64,000 nucleotides of DNA, from NCBI GenBank assembly GCA_023957755.1, contig JAMLGT010000002.1, positions 1-64,000 on the forward strand, read 5' to 3'. The notes beneath the pieces are model-generated. The model ran no database searches, was not told the origin of the DNA, and worked only from the letters and a program-made list of their open reading frames with translations. A program made the position numbers and the translations under genes. This document shows positions 36,723-45,458 of the stretch, in pieces (the first letter of the stretch is position 1; the number at the start of each line of letters is the position of its first letter). This stretch comes from Chitinophagaceae bacterium (GTDB lineage: Bacteria > Bacteroidota > Bacteroidia > Chitinophagales > Chitinophagaceae).

Positions 36723-38219
36723 CTATGCTTTGTGCAATGGTGATTCTTTCTTAAAGAATACAACTTTCTTTAACTGTCTGCCGAGTCTGTAATAAAATTC
36801 CTTATTAAATAGTTGTGAGTCGTGCATTGCTTTGTATGTGAGAAATATCCCGACCGGTGTTAATACGATGACAGGAAGCCACATGCCCAGTACCACCGGT
36901 AATACCTGGTCTTTTGCGAATTTGGCACCGAAGATCATCAACAGGTAAAATACCATAAAAAACAGAAGTGCCACCACAAGAGGCAGGCCTAATCCGCCAC
37001 GTCTGATGATGGATCCCAAAGGGGCGCCTATTAAAAACAGCACGAGGCAGGCCACTGCGAGGCTGAATTTTTTATGCCATTCGATTTGGTAAAGAATAGT
37101 GTCTTTTTTTAGTGCCTCTCTTTCTTCCTTACCCATTCTGATCAGGTTCCTGAAGTTGTCCACCGAAGTGAGGGCCATATTCTTTATCATCAATCTGGCA
37201 GAGTCCGGAATCATTGTGGTGAACCCTGTGGCTGTGTCAGTCTGATTTTTTAAATTGGAGACAGTATCGACCCCGGTTAATGATCCTGAATCGGCTGTTG
37301 GTGCCCGTTCGATGATTGCAGAATCTTTATATCGGTCGTAGCGTAAATAAGAGGAGAAGCTGAGCGCCATAGCTTTATCAGTACTGTCGGGAATCCTTCT
37401 TAGAGAATCCAGGTCTTCTCCGAGTTGCCGTACGCTTTTCATACGGATATTATTCATAAAAGCGCTGTCGGATGTTTTCTGCAGGTTGAGCTGGCTAAGG
37501 TCAAAGAGTTTTGTATAATCTTTGAAACCCAGATTTACGAATTCTGTCTTTTCGGGGTCATAATCATATTCTTCCTGGTAGCGGTGTCCATCTGTGAGGT
37601 GAAATTCCAGAAAATTCTTATCCTTACTCATAATCATTTTACCGTCTTTGGAAATGATTACGTTATCGCGTGGGGTATTAGTAAGCTCAAAGATTACAAT
37701 ATCTTTCAACAGACTGTCCTGTTTCTTTTCTGCAATCTTGATAGAGAATCCTGAGAAGCCATTATAAAACACGCCCGGCCTGAGATCAAATGCCGGACTC
37801 TTTCGGTATATGTCATGATAAATCCTTGCAAACTTCAGGTTGGCTACCGGTTCAATATTGTTGGCAAAGACAAATGCGATTCCTGTAAATACTACTGTCA
37901 GCAGAAGGAGCGGCCTCATAAAGCGCAGGAACGAGATTCCGGATGATTTAATAGCTACCAGTTCAAAATTTTCACCCAACTTTCCGAACGTCATAATACT
38001 ACTTAGCAAGATAGAAATGGGCAGTGAAAGCGTAACAAGGGTAGCACTGGCATACACCAAAAATTCTACCAACGTGAGAAAATCGAGGCCCTTACCTACA
38101 AGGTCATCGATATACTTCCAGAGGATTTGCATCATGAACACAAAAAGTGTTACAAAGAAGGCCCCTATAAAAGGGCCGGCAAAGGCTTTTAGAATAAGTA
38201 TATCTAGTTTCTTGATCAT
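36723..38219 (-). CDS. LptF/LptG-type permease (YjgP/YjgQ family)
   Basis: From ATG 38219 ('MIKKLDILILKAF') the product has 498 residues; an in-frame start 54 bp further up adds a poor-quality leader. Three N-terminal helices ('FVTLFVFMMQILWKYIDDLVG'), a periplasmic domain (about 105-395) and three C-terminal helices ('LIGAPLGSIIRRGGLGLPLV') give the LptF/LptG topology of the lipopolysaccharide export ABC transporter. It is about 130 residues longer than E. coli LptF because of a long periplasmic insert (about 255-370, 'RRIPDSTDKAMALSF' and following), as in other Bacteroidota. Only one of the two permeases is in the window. Confidence 0.9.
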   Translation of the reverse strand: MIKKLDILILKAFAGPFIGAFFVTLFVFMMQILWKYIDDLVGKGLDFLTLVEFLVYASATLVTLSLPISILLSSIMTFGKLGENFELVAIKSSGISFLRFMRPLLLLTVVFTGIAFVFANNIEPVANLKFARIYHDIYRKSPAFDLRPGVFYNGFSGFSIKIAEKKQDSLLKDIVIFELTNTPRDNVIISKDGKMIMSKDKNFLEFHLTDGHRYQEEYDYDPEKTEFVNLGFKDYTKLFDLSQLNLQKTSDSAFMNNIRMKSVRQLGEDLDSLRRIPDSTDKAMALSFSSYLRYDRYKDSAIIERAPTADSGSLTGVDTVSNLKNQTDTATGFTTMIPDSARLMIKNMALTSVDNFRNLIRMGKEEREALKKDTILYQIEWHKKFSLAVACLVLFLIGAPLGSIIRRGGLGLPLVVALLFFMVFYLLMIFGAKFAKDQVLPVVLGMWLPVIVLTPVGIFLTYKAMHDSQLFNKEFYYRLGRQLKKVVFFKKESPLHKA

Positions 38220-38350
38220 GAATAAGCCCGGCTGTTGTATCTTCTTTACCGATGGGTTTTTGTCAGAAGGCACAAAAGTAATTCTTTCCTAAAATGAAGC
38301 AGCGTAAATGTAGGGTGGCAGGCTTAAATGGAGATACGGGAAAGTAGCAT

Positions 38351-38731
38351 TTAACTCCCTATTCTGTAAAGCAGATCCTTGATCTGAGTTTCCCAAAGCT
38401 GTCTGGCATCCTTTAAATCTGACTTGTCAGCAAAATCACTTACCACCAGAATGGTCTGATTGGTGACTTCTGATTTATCGATCCTGAACTCAAAAAACTC
38501 GTCTTTTGCAGAATCTTCCCATTGGTAACGGATAAATTTGTTTTCTTCTTTTTCGAGCACACTGGCGTGTTGTGTAGAGCCGGACCATGAAAAGTCGAAA
38601 CCATTATCTCTGTCTTCAACCTTATCTGCAAACCATTCCTGCAGGCCGGAAGAGGAAGACAAAAATTCATACAAAATAGTTGGAGAACATCTTACCGGGT
38701 ATTCAATACTATATTTTACTTTTTTACTCAT
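38351..38731 (-). CDS. START-like/SRPBCC (AHSA1-type) domain protein
   Basis: This 126-residue protein is a single START-like fold: 'YSIEYPVRCSPTILYEFLSS' opens the domain and 'LQEWFADKV' is a typical first helix-strand join. The C-terminal helix is 'DARQLWETQIKDLLYRIG'. Such proteins bind hydrophobic ligands or proteins; the ligand is unknown. Family assignment as the Bacteroidota 'START-like domain' group is fairly safe. It is divergent from rpoD with a 265-bp gap. Confidence 0.85.
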   Translation of the reverse strand: MSKKVKYSIEYPVRCSPTILYEFLSSSSGLQEWFADKVEDRDNGFDFSWSGSTQHASVLEKEENKFIRYQWEDSAKDEFFEFRIDKSEVTNQTILVVSDFADKSDLKDARQLWETQIKDLLYRIGS

Positions 38732-38996
38732 CTCAAAAATTCAGAATGTTAGAAGTCATTTTTGCAATAATAGAAAAATTATTGACTTAGCCAATAAAAG
38801 AAAAAGTTTCCTTTTTACATAGGGGGTAGTTTTTTCTATTCGGGCTTAAGATAGTGATTTCCAATAATATTTTCAGGGAAATATACTTTATGGAAGTTGT
38901 TTGTCGTTATACATAGCGGAAGAGGCACTTTATTTGGTTGTGCCATGACCCTGAAAACTTACTGAAACCCAAAGAAAACTTACGCTGATTATGAGC

Positions 38997-39866
38997 ATGA
39001 GGCAATTGAAAATCTCAAAATCTATCACTAATCGTGAAAGTGAGAGTCTTGAAAAATACCTGCAGGAAATTGGTAAAGTGGATATGATTTCTGCAGAGGA
39101 GGAAGTGCAGTTGGCAGAACTGATAAAATTGGGAGACCAGAAGGCTCTGGATAAACTTACCAAGGCTAATCTGAGGTTTGTAGTTTCAGTTGCCAAGCAG
39201 TATCAAAATCAGGGACTGACGTTGCCCGACCTTATCAATGAAGGTAATCTCGGGCTTATTAAAGCTGCCCAGCGATTTGACGAAACCCGTGGGTTTAAGT
39301 TCATTTCTTATGCAGTATGGTGGATTCGCCAGAGCATCATGCAGGCGCTTGCCGAAAATGCAAGGATAGTGAGGCTTCCCCTGAATAAAGTGGGGCTCAC
39401 TGCGAAGCTAACCAGAGCCCATGCACAGTTGGAACAGGAACTGGAGCGCCCGCCTACTGTGGATGAACTGGCGCAGTTTCTGGGTGTGGAACCTGAAGAG
39501 ATTACAGCGATGCAAAACGTTACATCGCGCCATGTAAGTATGGATAGCCCGCTGGGCGAAGACGACGATAACACATTGATCGATATAATGGAAAACAAAA
39601 ATGCCGACAGCGCTAATAAGAAAATGGAATTTTCTGATAGCCTGAACTACGAAATAGAAAGGGCACTCTCTGTATTGACTCCGCGCCAGAGAGAAGTAAT
39701 TTGTCTGCTGTACGGTATTGGAGGAGGAGATCCGGTGTGTATGGAGGAACTGGCGTCGAGGTATGGGCTTACCCGCGAGCGTGTAAGGCAGATAAAGGAT
39801 AAAGCGCTGGAGAAATTGAGGGCCGTGAGTGAGCAGACTCCACTCAGAGAATTTATGGGGAAATAA
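38997..39866 (+). CDS. rpoD: Primary RNA polymerase sigma factor RpoD (short Bacteroidota type)
   Basis: The product is 289 residues from ATG 38997 ('[10 protein letters not shown]'); an ATG two codons upstream (38991) is also possible. It lacks region 1.1, as in the Bacteroidota primary sigma. Region 1.2 ('[20 protein letters not shown]'), region 2 ('[19 protein letters not shown]', 'WWIRQSI'), region 3 and region 4 ('[20 protein letters not shown]', '[15 protein letters not shown]') are complete. It recognises the -33/-7 promoters noted elsewhere in this window. A strong terminator follows. Confidence 0.96.
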   Translation: MRQLKISKSITNRESESLEKYLQEIGKVDMISAEEEVQLAELIKLGDQKALDKLTKANLRFVVSVAKQYQNQGLTLPDLINEGNLGLIKAAQRFDETRGFKFISYAVWWIRQSIMQALAENARIVRLPLNKVGLTAKLTRAHAQLEQELERPPTVDELAQFLGVEPEEITAMQNVTSRHVSMDSPLGEDDDNTLIDIMENKNADSANKKMEFSDSLNYEIERALSVLTPRQREVICLLYGIGGGDPVCMEELASRYGLTRERVRQIKDKALEKLRAVSEQTPLREFMGK

Positions 39867-39899
39867 AAGATTTTTGATTTAAGGTTGTATAGTTTAAAG

Positions 39900-39927
39900 C
39901 AGAGGCGCCATCGTCTCTGTTTTTTTG
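39900..39927 (+). terminator. Terminator after rpoD
   Basis: CAGAGGCG (39900-39907) pairs with CGTCTCTG (39912-39919) with one G:U pair and a 4-nt loop, then T-run to 39927. Confidence 0.85.
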
Positions 39928-39992
39928 TTTTCACAAGCCGATTAGATGAAGTATTGCCCGTAAGAAAAAAGTTATAGTTGAAGTGCTTTAGA

Positions 39993-40000
39993 TATTTTTG
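39993..40000 (+). promoter_or_regulatory. -7 element that decides the rimM start
   Basis: TATTTTTG matches TAnnTTTG and runs into a GTG at 40000. Because that GTG sits inside the promoter element, the next in-frame ATG at 40006 is the likely start, on a leaderless or very short-leader message. Confidence 0.5.
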
Positions 40001-40005
40001 TGTTT

Positions 40006-40521
40006 ATGGAGTATTTCAGTATCGGAAAGGTGGTTGCAGCCCATGGAGTGGATGGCAGAATGATTTTGAAACATTCGATTGGCAAAAGGACCAATCTTGA
40101 AGGAGTGGAGGCGCTGTTTATTGAAGAGAGTCCAGGGCTGTTCGTTCCCTGGTTTCTGACATTTGCAAAAGCAAAATCAATTGAAGAGACATTTATTGAA
40201 GTGGAGGGAATCAATAGCCGGGAAAGCGTCAATCAATTATTACGAAAAGAATTATGGCTTCAGGAGCCCGACTTTAAAAAACATGCAGGAAAGAATGCAC
40301 CCATCTCTTTCATCGGGTACGATATTTTTGATAAGCAGGTACTTATTGGAAAAGTGGCGGAAGTGATTGAACAGCCTCATCAGTTATTGTGTAGTGTGAT
40401 GTTTCAAGGGAAAGAAGTGCTGATACCTGTCAATGATGCTTTTTTGTTAAAGGTGGATCACAAGAAGAAAATACTCCACATGGAATTGCCTGAAGGGTTG
40501 TTAGATGTGTACCTGCATTAA
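40006..40521 (+). CDS. rimM: Ribosome maturation factor RimM
   Basis: From ATG 40006 the product has 171 residues. RimM binds S19 and helps 16S rRNA processing and 30S head assembly. The opening 'FSIGKVVAAHGVDGR' is the RimM N-domain signature, 'EVEGINSRESVNQLL' ends that domain, and a PRC-barrel C-domain contains 'PVNDAFLLKVD'. In many bacteria rimM lies in an rpsP-rimM-trmD-rplS operon; here it stands alone between rpoD and pseudouridine synthase genes. Confidence 0.93.
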   Translation: MEYFSIGKVVAAHGVDGRMILKHSIGKRTNLEGVEALFIEESPGLFVPWFLTFAKAKSIEETFIEVEGINSRESVNQLLRKELWLQEPDFKKHAGKNAPISFIGYDIFDKQVLIGKVAEVIEQPHQLLCSVMFQGKEVLIPVNDAFLLKVDHKKKILHMELPEGLLDVYLH

Positions 40522-40523
40522 TT

Positions 40524-41240
40524 TTATTGCGTGTTTTTCCTGATTTGATTTATCAGTGCATGCATATCCTTTGGAAGTGGCGCTTCAAGGTGGACACTTT
40601 TTCCTGAGTTGTCTGTAAAAGTAATCGCAGAAGCATGCAAAGCCAGTCGGCTTAGAAGCGGGCGTTCTTCCTCTTCCGATTTTCCTTTATTGTATCTCTT
40701 TTTGAATTGAGAAAGAAAAACGGGCTTCCCGTCTCCGTAGAGCGGGTCGCAAAGTAAAGGATGGTTAATGTATTGAGCATGCACTCTGATCTGGTGTGTT
40801 CTCCCGGTTTCCGGACGAAAGCTGACAACAGAAAAAATCGGGTTGTTTTCCAATACAGTGAAACCTGTAACGGCTGGTTTTCCTTTTCCTGAAATGAGCA
40901 TTTCACCCTTTCTGGCAGGATTTTCAGCGATAGCAGCGGTGATGACCCCTTCCGGTTCGGGCATGCGGCCATATACAATTCCTGTGTACGACTTAAGAAT
41001 TTTACGTGCCTCAAAAGCAAGTGATAAATGACGATGCATTTCGGCTGTTCTTGCAAAAAGAATAAGGCCGCTGGTGAATTTGTCTATTCTGTGGACTACA
41101 AAAATCTGGTCATAGCGCTGCCTTAGCAGGGAGAGCAGGGAAGGCTGGCCGGAATCGTGTCGGTCAGGTATGGTCAACAGCCCTGCCGGTTTATTTAAAG
41201 CTACCAGATCCTCCGATTCGTAAATTACTTCGTATCTCAC
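40524..41240 (-). CDS. RluA-family pseudouridine synthase
   Basis: This 238-residue enzyme isomerises uridine to pseudouridine in rRNA or tRNA. The catalytic Asp53 is in 'HRIDKFTSGL' (50-59, usual HRLD), and 'PETGRTHQIRVH' is the C-terminal family motif. It has no S4 domain, which fits short RluA-type members acting on tRNA/23S rRNA. Target is not determined. It starts 2 bp after the neighbouring synthase gene's stop, so two pseudouridine synthases are cotranscribed. Confidence 0.93.
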   Translation of the reverse strand: MRYEVIYESEDLVALNKPAGLLTIPDRHDSGQPSLLSLLRQRYDQIFVVHRIDKFTSGLILFARTAEMHRHLSLAFEARKILKSYTGIVYGRMPEPEGVITAAIAENPARKGEMLISGKGKPAVTGFTVLENNPIFSVVSFRPETGRTHQIRVHAQYINHPLLCDPLYGDGKPVFLSQFKKRYNKGKSEEEERPLLSRLALHASAITFTDNSGKSVHLEAPLPKDMHALINQIRKNTQ

Positions 41241-41242
41241 TA

Positions 41243-42193
41243 CTACTTTTTCGGTTTAGCGCCTTTCTTATTAATGTGTTTTAGGATGCGGATTTCATTT
41301 TCTTTTAGGAATCGCCATCTGCCCCTTTCTACGTTTTTCTTTGTGAGTCCGGCATACATTACTCTGTCGAGCGCTTTCACTTCGTAGCCGAGGTGTTCAA
41401 AAATTCTTCTTACAATGCGGTTTCGGCCGCTGTGCATTTCTATCCCTACAATACTCTTATCTTTCTCATCAGGATATCCCAGCGCATCTGCATGAATCTC
41501 TCCATCTTCCAGTTGGAGGCCGGCCAGGATTTTGTCAAAGTGCGCTTTTGTAAGTGGTTTGTCAAGTTTGGCTTCATAGAGTTTTTCCACATTAAATGAA
41601 GGGTGGGTAAGTCTCTGTGTCAGTTCGCCATCATTAGTGATTAATAAGACGCCGGATGTATTTCTATCGAGTCTTCCCACGGGATACACTCTTTCGGTAG
41701 TTGCCTTTTTGATGAGGTGAAGGACGGTCTTTCTGTCTTTCGGGTCAGAGGTAGTGGTCAAATAGTCTTTAGGTTTGTTGAGCAGGATATATACCAGATT
41801 ATTGACGACGTGAAGTGGTTTGCCCAGATGGGTAACCTTGTCCTTTTCAGCCACCCTGTGAGCCGGATCCAGCACTATTTCTCCGTTTACTTTTACAGCC
41901 CCCTCCCTGATGATGGAAACAGCCTCCCTTCGTGAGGCCACCCCGCAGTGTGCCAAATACTTGTTCAGAGGCATGGGTTCCGGGCTTTTTCCTTTTCCGG
42001 GAGCGGCTTTTCCGCGGGTGGAGGTGGAATGATTTTCCTGCCTGGCGTATTTTTTTTCTTTCTTAACCTTCAGGTATTCAGCGATTTCTGCCGCTCTTAC
42101 CTTCTTGGCAGCCTTCCGTTCCTGCTTAAACTTCTCTTTAATGGCCGCATTGCTTTTTTTGCCGATGAATTTCTCAAATGGATGTGTGGGCAT
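41243..42193 (-). CDS. RsuA/RluB-family pseudouridine synthase with S4 domain
   Basis: From ATG 42193 the product has 316 residues; the longer in-frame start (42259) adds 22 hydrophobic residues and is disfavoured. A basic, low-complexity N-terminal extension (about 1-75, rich in Lys/Ala/Arg) precedes an S4 RNA-binding domain ('LNKYLAHCGVASRREAV'). The catalytic motif 'GRLDRNTSGVLL' and 'GRNRIVRRIFEHLGY' follow. RsuA/RluB enzymes modify 16S or 23S rRNA. The basic extension is typical of Bacteroidota homologues and probably helps RNA binding. Confidence 0.93.
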   Translation of the reverse strand: MPTHPFEKFIGKKSNAAIKEKFKQERKAAKKVRAAEIAEYLKVKKEKKYARQENHSTSTRGKAAPGKGKSPEPMPLNKYLAHCGVASRREAVSIIREGAVKVNGEIVLDPAHRVAEKDKVTHLGKPLHVVNNLVYILLNKPKDYLTTTSDPKDRKTVLHLIKKATTERVYPVGRLDRNTSGVLLITNDGELTQRLTHPSFNVEKLYEAKLDKPLTKAHFDKILAGLQLEDGEIHADALGYPDEKDKSIVGIEMHSGRNRIVRRIFEHLGYEVKALDRVMYAGLTKKNVERGRWRFLKENEIRILKHINKKGAKPKK

Positions 42194-42392
42194 AATTTTC
42201 AGAATTACTGTTTTTCCAACAGGGATGAAGGGCAAAGGTATATTGAAAGACAGAAACATAGTGTGAGGGAGATATTGTTTTTCTGTGGGCCGACAGCCGT
42301 AGTCTATAGAGGATCGTGATGGGGATTATTTTTAAGGTAGAATTACACTTTACTGCCTTAGAAAAGTTTACTTTCGCTGCCACAAGAAAATA

Positions 42393-43181
42393 ATGAAGCA
42401 GGAAATATATCAGATAAAACTTCCTCAGTTCGAAGGCCCCTTCGACTTGTTGTTGTTTTTCATTGAGAGAGATGAACTGGATATTTATAATATTCCTATA
42501 ACCGAGATTACCAATAATTTCCTTTCATATATCCGCCAAAACGAGTCGCTGAATATTGAACTGAGCAGTGATTTTATCCTTTTTGTAAGTACCCTCATGC
42601 ATATCAAGGCCAGAATGCTGCTGCCCAGGAAAGAGCTGGACAGTGAGGGTAATGAGATAGACCCGAGACAGGAACTGGCAGATAAACTCATAAAGTATAA
42701 ACGGTATAAAGAGGCCGCCAAAGGGATGTCACAAATGGAAGACGACCGCATGATGAGATTCAGGAGAGGGAATATACAGGCGGAGATGTTCTGGGTGGGA
42801 GAGGAAGCCTCTGAAGGCACTGAAATCCAGTCTGTGACTTTATTCAAATTAATGCGTGCATTTGAGAAGGTAGCCAGGCGGCTTCATGATAAGCATAACA
42901 AACCGGTACACACGGTTATCCGTTACAATTATACTATGGAAGGAGCCCGCAAATATGTATTCGAATTGGTAAAGGCACACAGAAGCATCTCGTTTGAGAA
43001 AATATTTGATTTGTGCGAAAACCGAATTCATGCACTATTCCTTTTTCTTAATATGCTTGAGTTGATTCAGCAAAACTTCCTTAAGATCCTAATCGGTGAA
43101 GGGATGAATAATTTTATTCTGGAGTATAATGAAGAGGTTAGCAATGACCTGCCGGCTCCGGTAGATCCATTGAAGGTGTGA
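42393..43181 (+). CDS. scpA: Segregation and condensation protein A
   Basis: This 262-residue kleisin closes the SMC ring together with ScpB in chromosome condensation. The N-terminal domain 'FEGPFDLLLFFIERDELDIYN' is the signature, and the C-terminal winged helix is present ('ALFLFLNMLELIQQNFLKI'). ScpB is not next to it; instead the opposite strand carries the RluB-type synthase gene that often neighbours scpB, a rearranged version of the common scpA-scpB-rluB order. Confidence 0.94.
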   Translation: MKQEIYQIKLPQFEGPFDLLLFFIERDELDIYNIPITEITNNFLSYIRQNESLNIELSSDFILFVSTLMHIKARMLLPRKELDSEGNEIDPRQELADKLIKYKRYKEAAKGMSQMEDDRMMRFRRGNIQAEMFWVGEEASEGTEIQSVTLFKLMRAFEKVARRLHDKHNKPVHTVIRYNYTMEGARKYVFELVKAHRSISFEKIFDLCENRIHALFLFLNMLELIQQNFLKILIGEGMNNFILEYNEEVSNDLPAPVDPLKV

Positions 43182-43194
43182 CAGACAGGAATAT

Positions 43195-43665
43195 TTAGTA
43201 CTTATTTTTTATTTTCTTGTCTTCGTATTCTTTCAGTAATTTCTTAAAGCTTTTTCTGTCGTAGCCTTCAGGATATACGATGCGTGTGCGGGTAAAGATA
43301 AACCATGAAGCTGCGGCATAGAGCATGGTGCCACTGGTACGTACCAGCATTTCAATAATTGTCAGGTTATTGATGGGTTTGCCGTTGTTGATATGAAACA
43401 ACATTCCGATATATCCCACGAACATAATAATCGTAGCCACAAAGAGTAATGGGGTGGCCCATTTGCCTTTAATGAAAAACAATACGCCACAGACGACGTA
43501 TATAATTGAAGCAATAAAGCAGGCTATCGTGGCTACCGGAATATAAACAGCAGGTTCCCTGAAATTTTTCCCAATATGAAGGAGATATCCTCCTGAAGTA
43601 ATAATTGTATAAAAACCGACGATAATCAGAACGCTTCCCAATAAATATATTACTGACCTTTTCAT
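43195..43665 (-). CDS. Four-helix membrane protein of unknown function
   Basis: The 156-residue product has four predicted transmembrane helices (about 5-27, 37-62, 68-90, 105-125) and a basic cytosolic tail ('GYDRKSFKKLLKEYEDKKIKNK'). No catalytic or transport motif is visible. It stands alone, upstream of, and divergent from, the NO-response cluster, with about 190 bp between them. No family assigned. Confidence 0.75.
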   Translation of the reverse strand: MKRSVIYLLGSVLIIVGFYTIITSGGYLLHIGKNFREPAVYIPVATIACFIASIIYVVCGVLFFIKGKWATPLLFVATIIMFVGYIGMLFHINNGKPINNLTIIEMLVRTSGTMLYAAASWFIFTRTRIVYPEGYDRKSFKKLLKEYEDKKIKNKY

Positions 43666-43781
43666 CAGCGTGCAAAGATTTCGGTGAAATTAGTATTAAA
43701 AAGCTGCATAATTATTTAATAAAACGCTGAATTTCTGTGGCTATTGCCTATTCATTACATTATTGATATTTGTCAACAGAA

Positions 43782-43807
43782 AATAAAAGTAAGAAAATAC
43801 TTTTATT
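43782..43807. promoter_or_regulatory. Candidate operator of the NO/Fe-S repair cluster
   Basis: Perfect inverted repeat AATAAAAGTA-6 bp-TACTTTTATT (arms 43782-43791 and 43798-43807), 14 bp before the -7 element and thus over the -33 region. The spacer length equals that of the suf operator. Confidence 0.6.
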
Positions 43808-43821
43808 GATTTTAAATCACT

Positions 43822-43829
43822 TAATTTTG
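43822..43829 (+). promoter_or_regulatory. -7 element of the NO/Fe-S repair cluster
   Basis: TAATTTTG matches TAnnTTTG, 23 bp before the ATG at 43853. The nearest TTG is only 13 bp upstream, so the -33 part is weak, as may suit a regulated promoter. Confidence 0.5.
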
Positions 43830-43852
43830 CAGACCTAAAACAACATAAACTC

Positions 43853-45307
43853 ATGGATACAGCACAGAAAAACATCTTAATCGTACCCGAATTGCCGCCT
43901 ATGATAAAGCATTCCACGATTTTTAACCGCTTCGATGAACTTGAGCCCGGTGAAGAATTGATTATTATCAATGACCACGACCCCAAACCATTATACTATC
44001 AGTTGCAGGCTACCAGAGGTGAAATTTTCCAATGGGAATACCTTGAGGATGGTCCTGAAACATGGCAGATAAAGATTACAAAAACCTTAAACGCACCAGA
44101 CGTATTGAATGTAACACTTATAGAACCAAGACTAAAGCATCCAACTATTTTCGAAAAATTTGACAGCCTGCAGCCTGGTGAGTCATTTATTTTGTTCAAT
44201 GACCATGACCCAAGGCCTCTTTATTTTCAATTATCACAGATGAGAGGCGACATATTTACCTGGGAATACCTCGAACAGGGACCATACGATTTCAGAATTT
44301 TGATTACTAAGAAGCCGTTGCAAACCGAAGAAAAAACACCAACCACCCACGCTTCTTCAGGTGAATATTCAGATGAAGTACTTGATGTAACCAGGCTGCC
44401 TCATGGCCAGAAGCACCCCATGATTTTTCAGAAATTCGATAGTCTGAAACCAGGCGAAGGGTTCATTCTCAGCAATGATCATGATCCCAAGCCACTTTAT
44501 TATCAAATGATTGGCGAAAGAGGAGAAATCTTTACATGGGAGTATCTGGAACAGGGTCCGGAAGTGTGGCGCATCAGAATTGCAAAGAAAACCCTCAGCG
44601 GCCCGGCCGAAGAAACACTCGGAGATATTGTTGCAAAGGACCTGCGCAAGGCTGAGGTTTTCAAAAAACACGGAATTGACTTCTGCTGTGGTGGTAAAAA
44701 GACAGTAAGAGAGGCTTGTGAAGAGAAAGGAGTAGATGTGGCACTGGTGATTAAAGAACTCAGTGAGTCTGACAAACTGACGACCACCGGACAGCGTCCT
44801 TTACCGTACAACGACTGGAGTCTCGATTTTCTTGCAGACTACATTATGAATACACACCATACGTATGTAAAGAAGACAATGCCTGACCTGGTGCAGTATG
44901 CTGCAAAAGTAGCAAGAGTGCATGGTGACAGACACCCTGAACTGCATGAAATTAACAGTCTTGTGCAGGAGACAATGAAAGAAATGGCAGAGCATACAAT
45001 TGAAGAAGAAACAGTACTATTTCCATATATAAAGAGACTTGCGAGAAAAGAGAATAGTAACTCGGGGGACCTTGAAGATCAGATTAAACTGAGGGTGGAT
45101 GAGCATGAACTCGTTGGTAACAACATGGACAAGATCAGAGAATTGAGTCAGAACTACACCCTGCCTGCAGATGGCTGCGCCAGCTATTCGTTTCTGTTCA
45201 AGACTTTGGATGAGTTTGAAGAAGACCTGCATGTGCACATTCATCTGGAGAATAATATTTTGTTTCCCAAAGCAATTAAGCTTCAGCAAGAAGAGAGTTT
45301 AAGTTGA
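43853..45307 (+). CDS. ric: RIC-type iron-sulfur cluster repair di-iron protein with three DUF2249 domains
   Basis: The 484-residue product is a fusion. Three DUF2249 repeats lie at about 18-78, 94-154 and 187-247, each with 'NDHDP(K/R)PLY(Y/F)Q' and 'WEYLE(D/Q)GP'. They are followed by a ScdA_N/DUF542 domain (about 254-305; 'HGIDFCCGGKKTV', C278/C279) and a hemerythrin-like domain (about 318-475) with His335/336, 358, 361, 381, 418, 460, 462, 464 as likely iron ligands. ScdA/YtfE (RIC) proteins repair Fe-S clusters damaged by nitric oxide or peroxide; they are usually about 220 residues. The DUF2249 additions more than double the size. First gene of the cluster. Confidence 0.9.
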   Translation: MDTAQKNILIVPELPPMIKHSTIFNRFDELEPGEELIIINDHDPKPLYYQLQATRGEIFQWEYLEDGPETWQIKITKTLNAPDVLNVTLIEPRLKHPTIFEKFDSLQPGESFILFNDHDPRPLYFQLSQMRGDIFTWEYLEQGPYDFRILITKKPLQTEEKTPTTHASSGEYSDEVLDVTRLPHGQKHPMIFQKFDSLKPGEGFILSNDHDPKPLYYQMIGERGEIFTWEYLEQGPEVWRIRIAKKTLSGPAEETLGDIVAKDLRKAEVFKKHGIDFCCGGKKTVREACEEKGVDVALVIKELSESDKLTTTGQRPLPYNDWSLDFLADYIMNTHHTYVKKTMPDLVQYAAKVARVHGDRHPELHEINSLVQETMKEMAEHTIEEETVLFPYIKRLARKENSNSGDLEDQIKLRVDEHELVGNNMDKIRELSQNYTLPADGCASYSFLFKTLDEFEEDLHVHIHLENNILFPKAIKLQQEESLS

Positions 45308-45332
45308 AAAACCATAGGTTGATTGTTTAAAT

Positions 45333-45417
45333 TAAACCGGAGGAGCGTAGGGTTACTTTTTGGATGGAAGCAAACCTCACTTCATCCAAAAAGAGATGAC
45401 ACTGCTTCTCCGGTTTA
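45333..45417 (+). other. Long two-part RNA hairpin between ric and the lipoprotein gene
   Basis: Outer stem TAAACCGGAGGAGC (45333-45346) pairs with GCTTCTCCGGTTTA (45404-45417), 14 bp with one G:U. Inner stem CTTTTTGGATG (45356-45366) pairs perfectly with CATCCAAAAAG (45383-45393) and can extend by AAG/CTT around a bulged G. A short T-rich stretch (TTTATTT) follows. It may be a terminator/attenuator that lowers downstream expression, or a processing or stability element. A weak -7-like TAATTTTA lies at 45437-45444. Confidence 0.6.
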
Positions 45418-45458
45418 TTTGCTTGTCGGGAAAATTTAATTTTACCAAAAAACTTTTT

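Noticed and set aside
38953-38983. Direct repeat GAAAACTTAC x2 before rpoD
   Set aside because: Two short copies in AT-rich DNA; chance cannot be excluded and no function is suggested.
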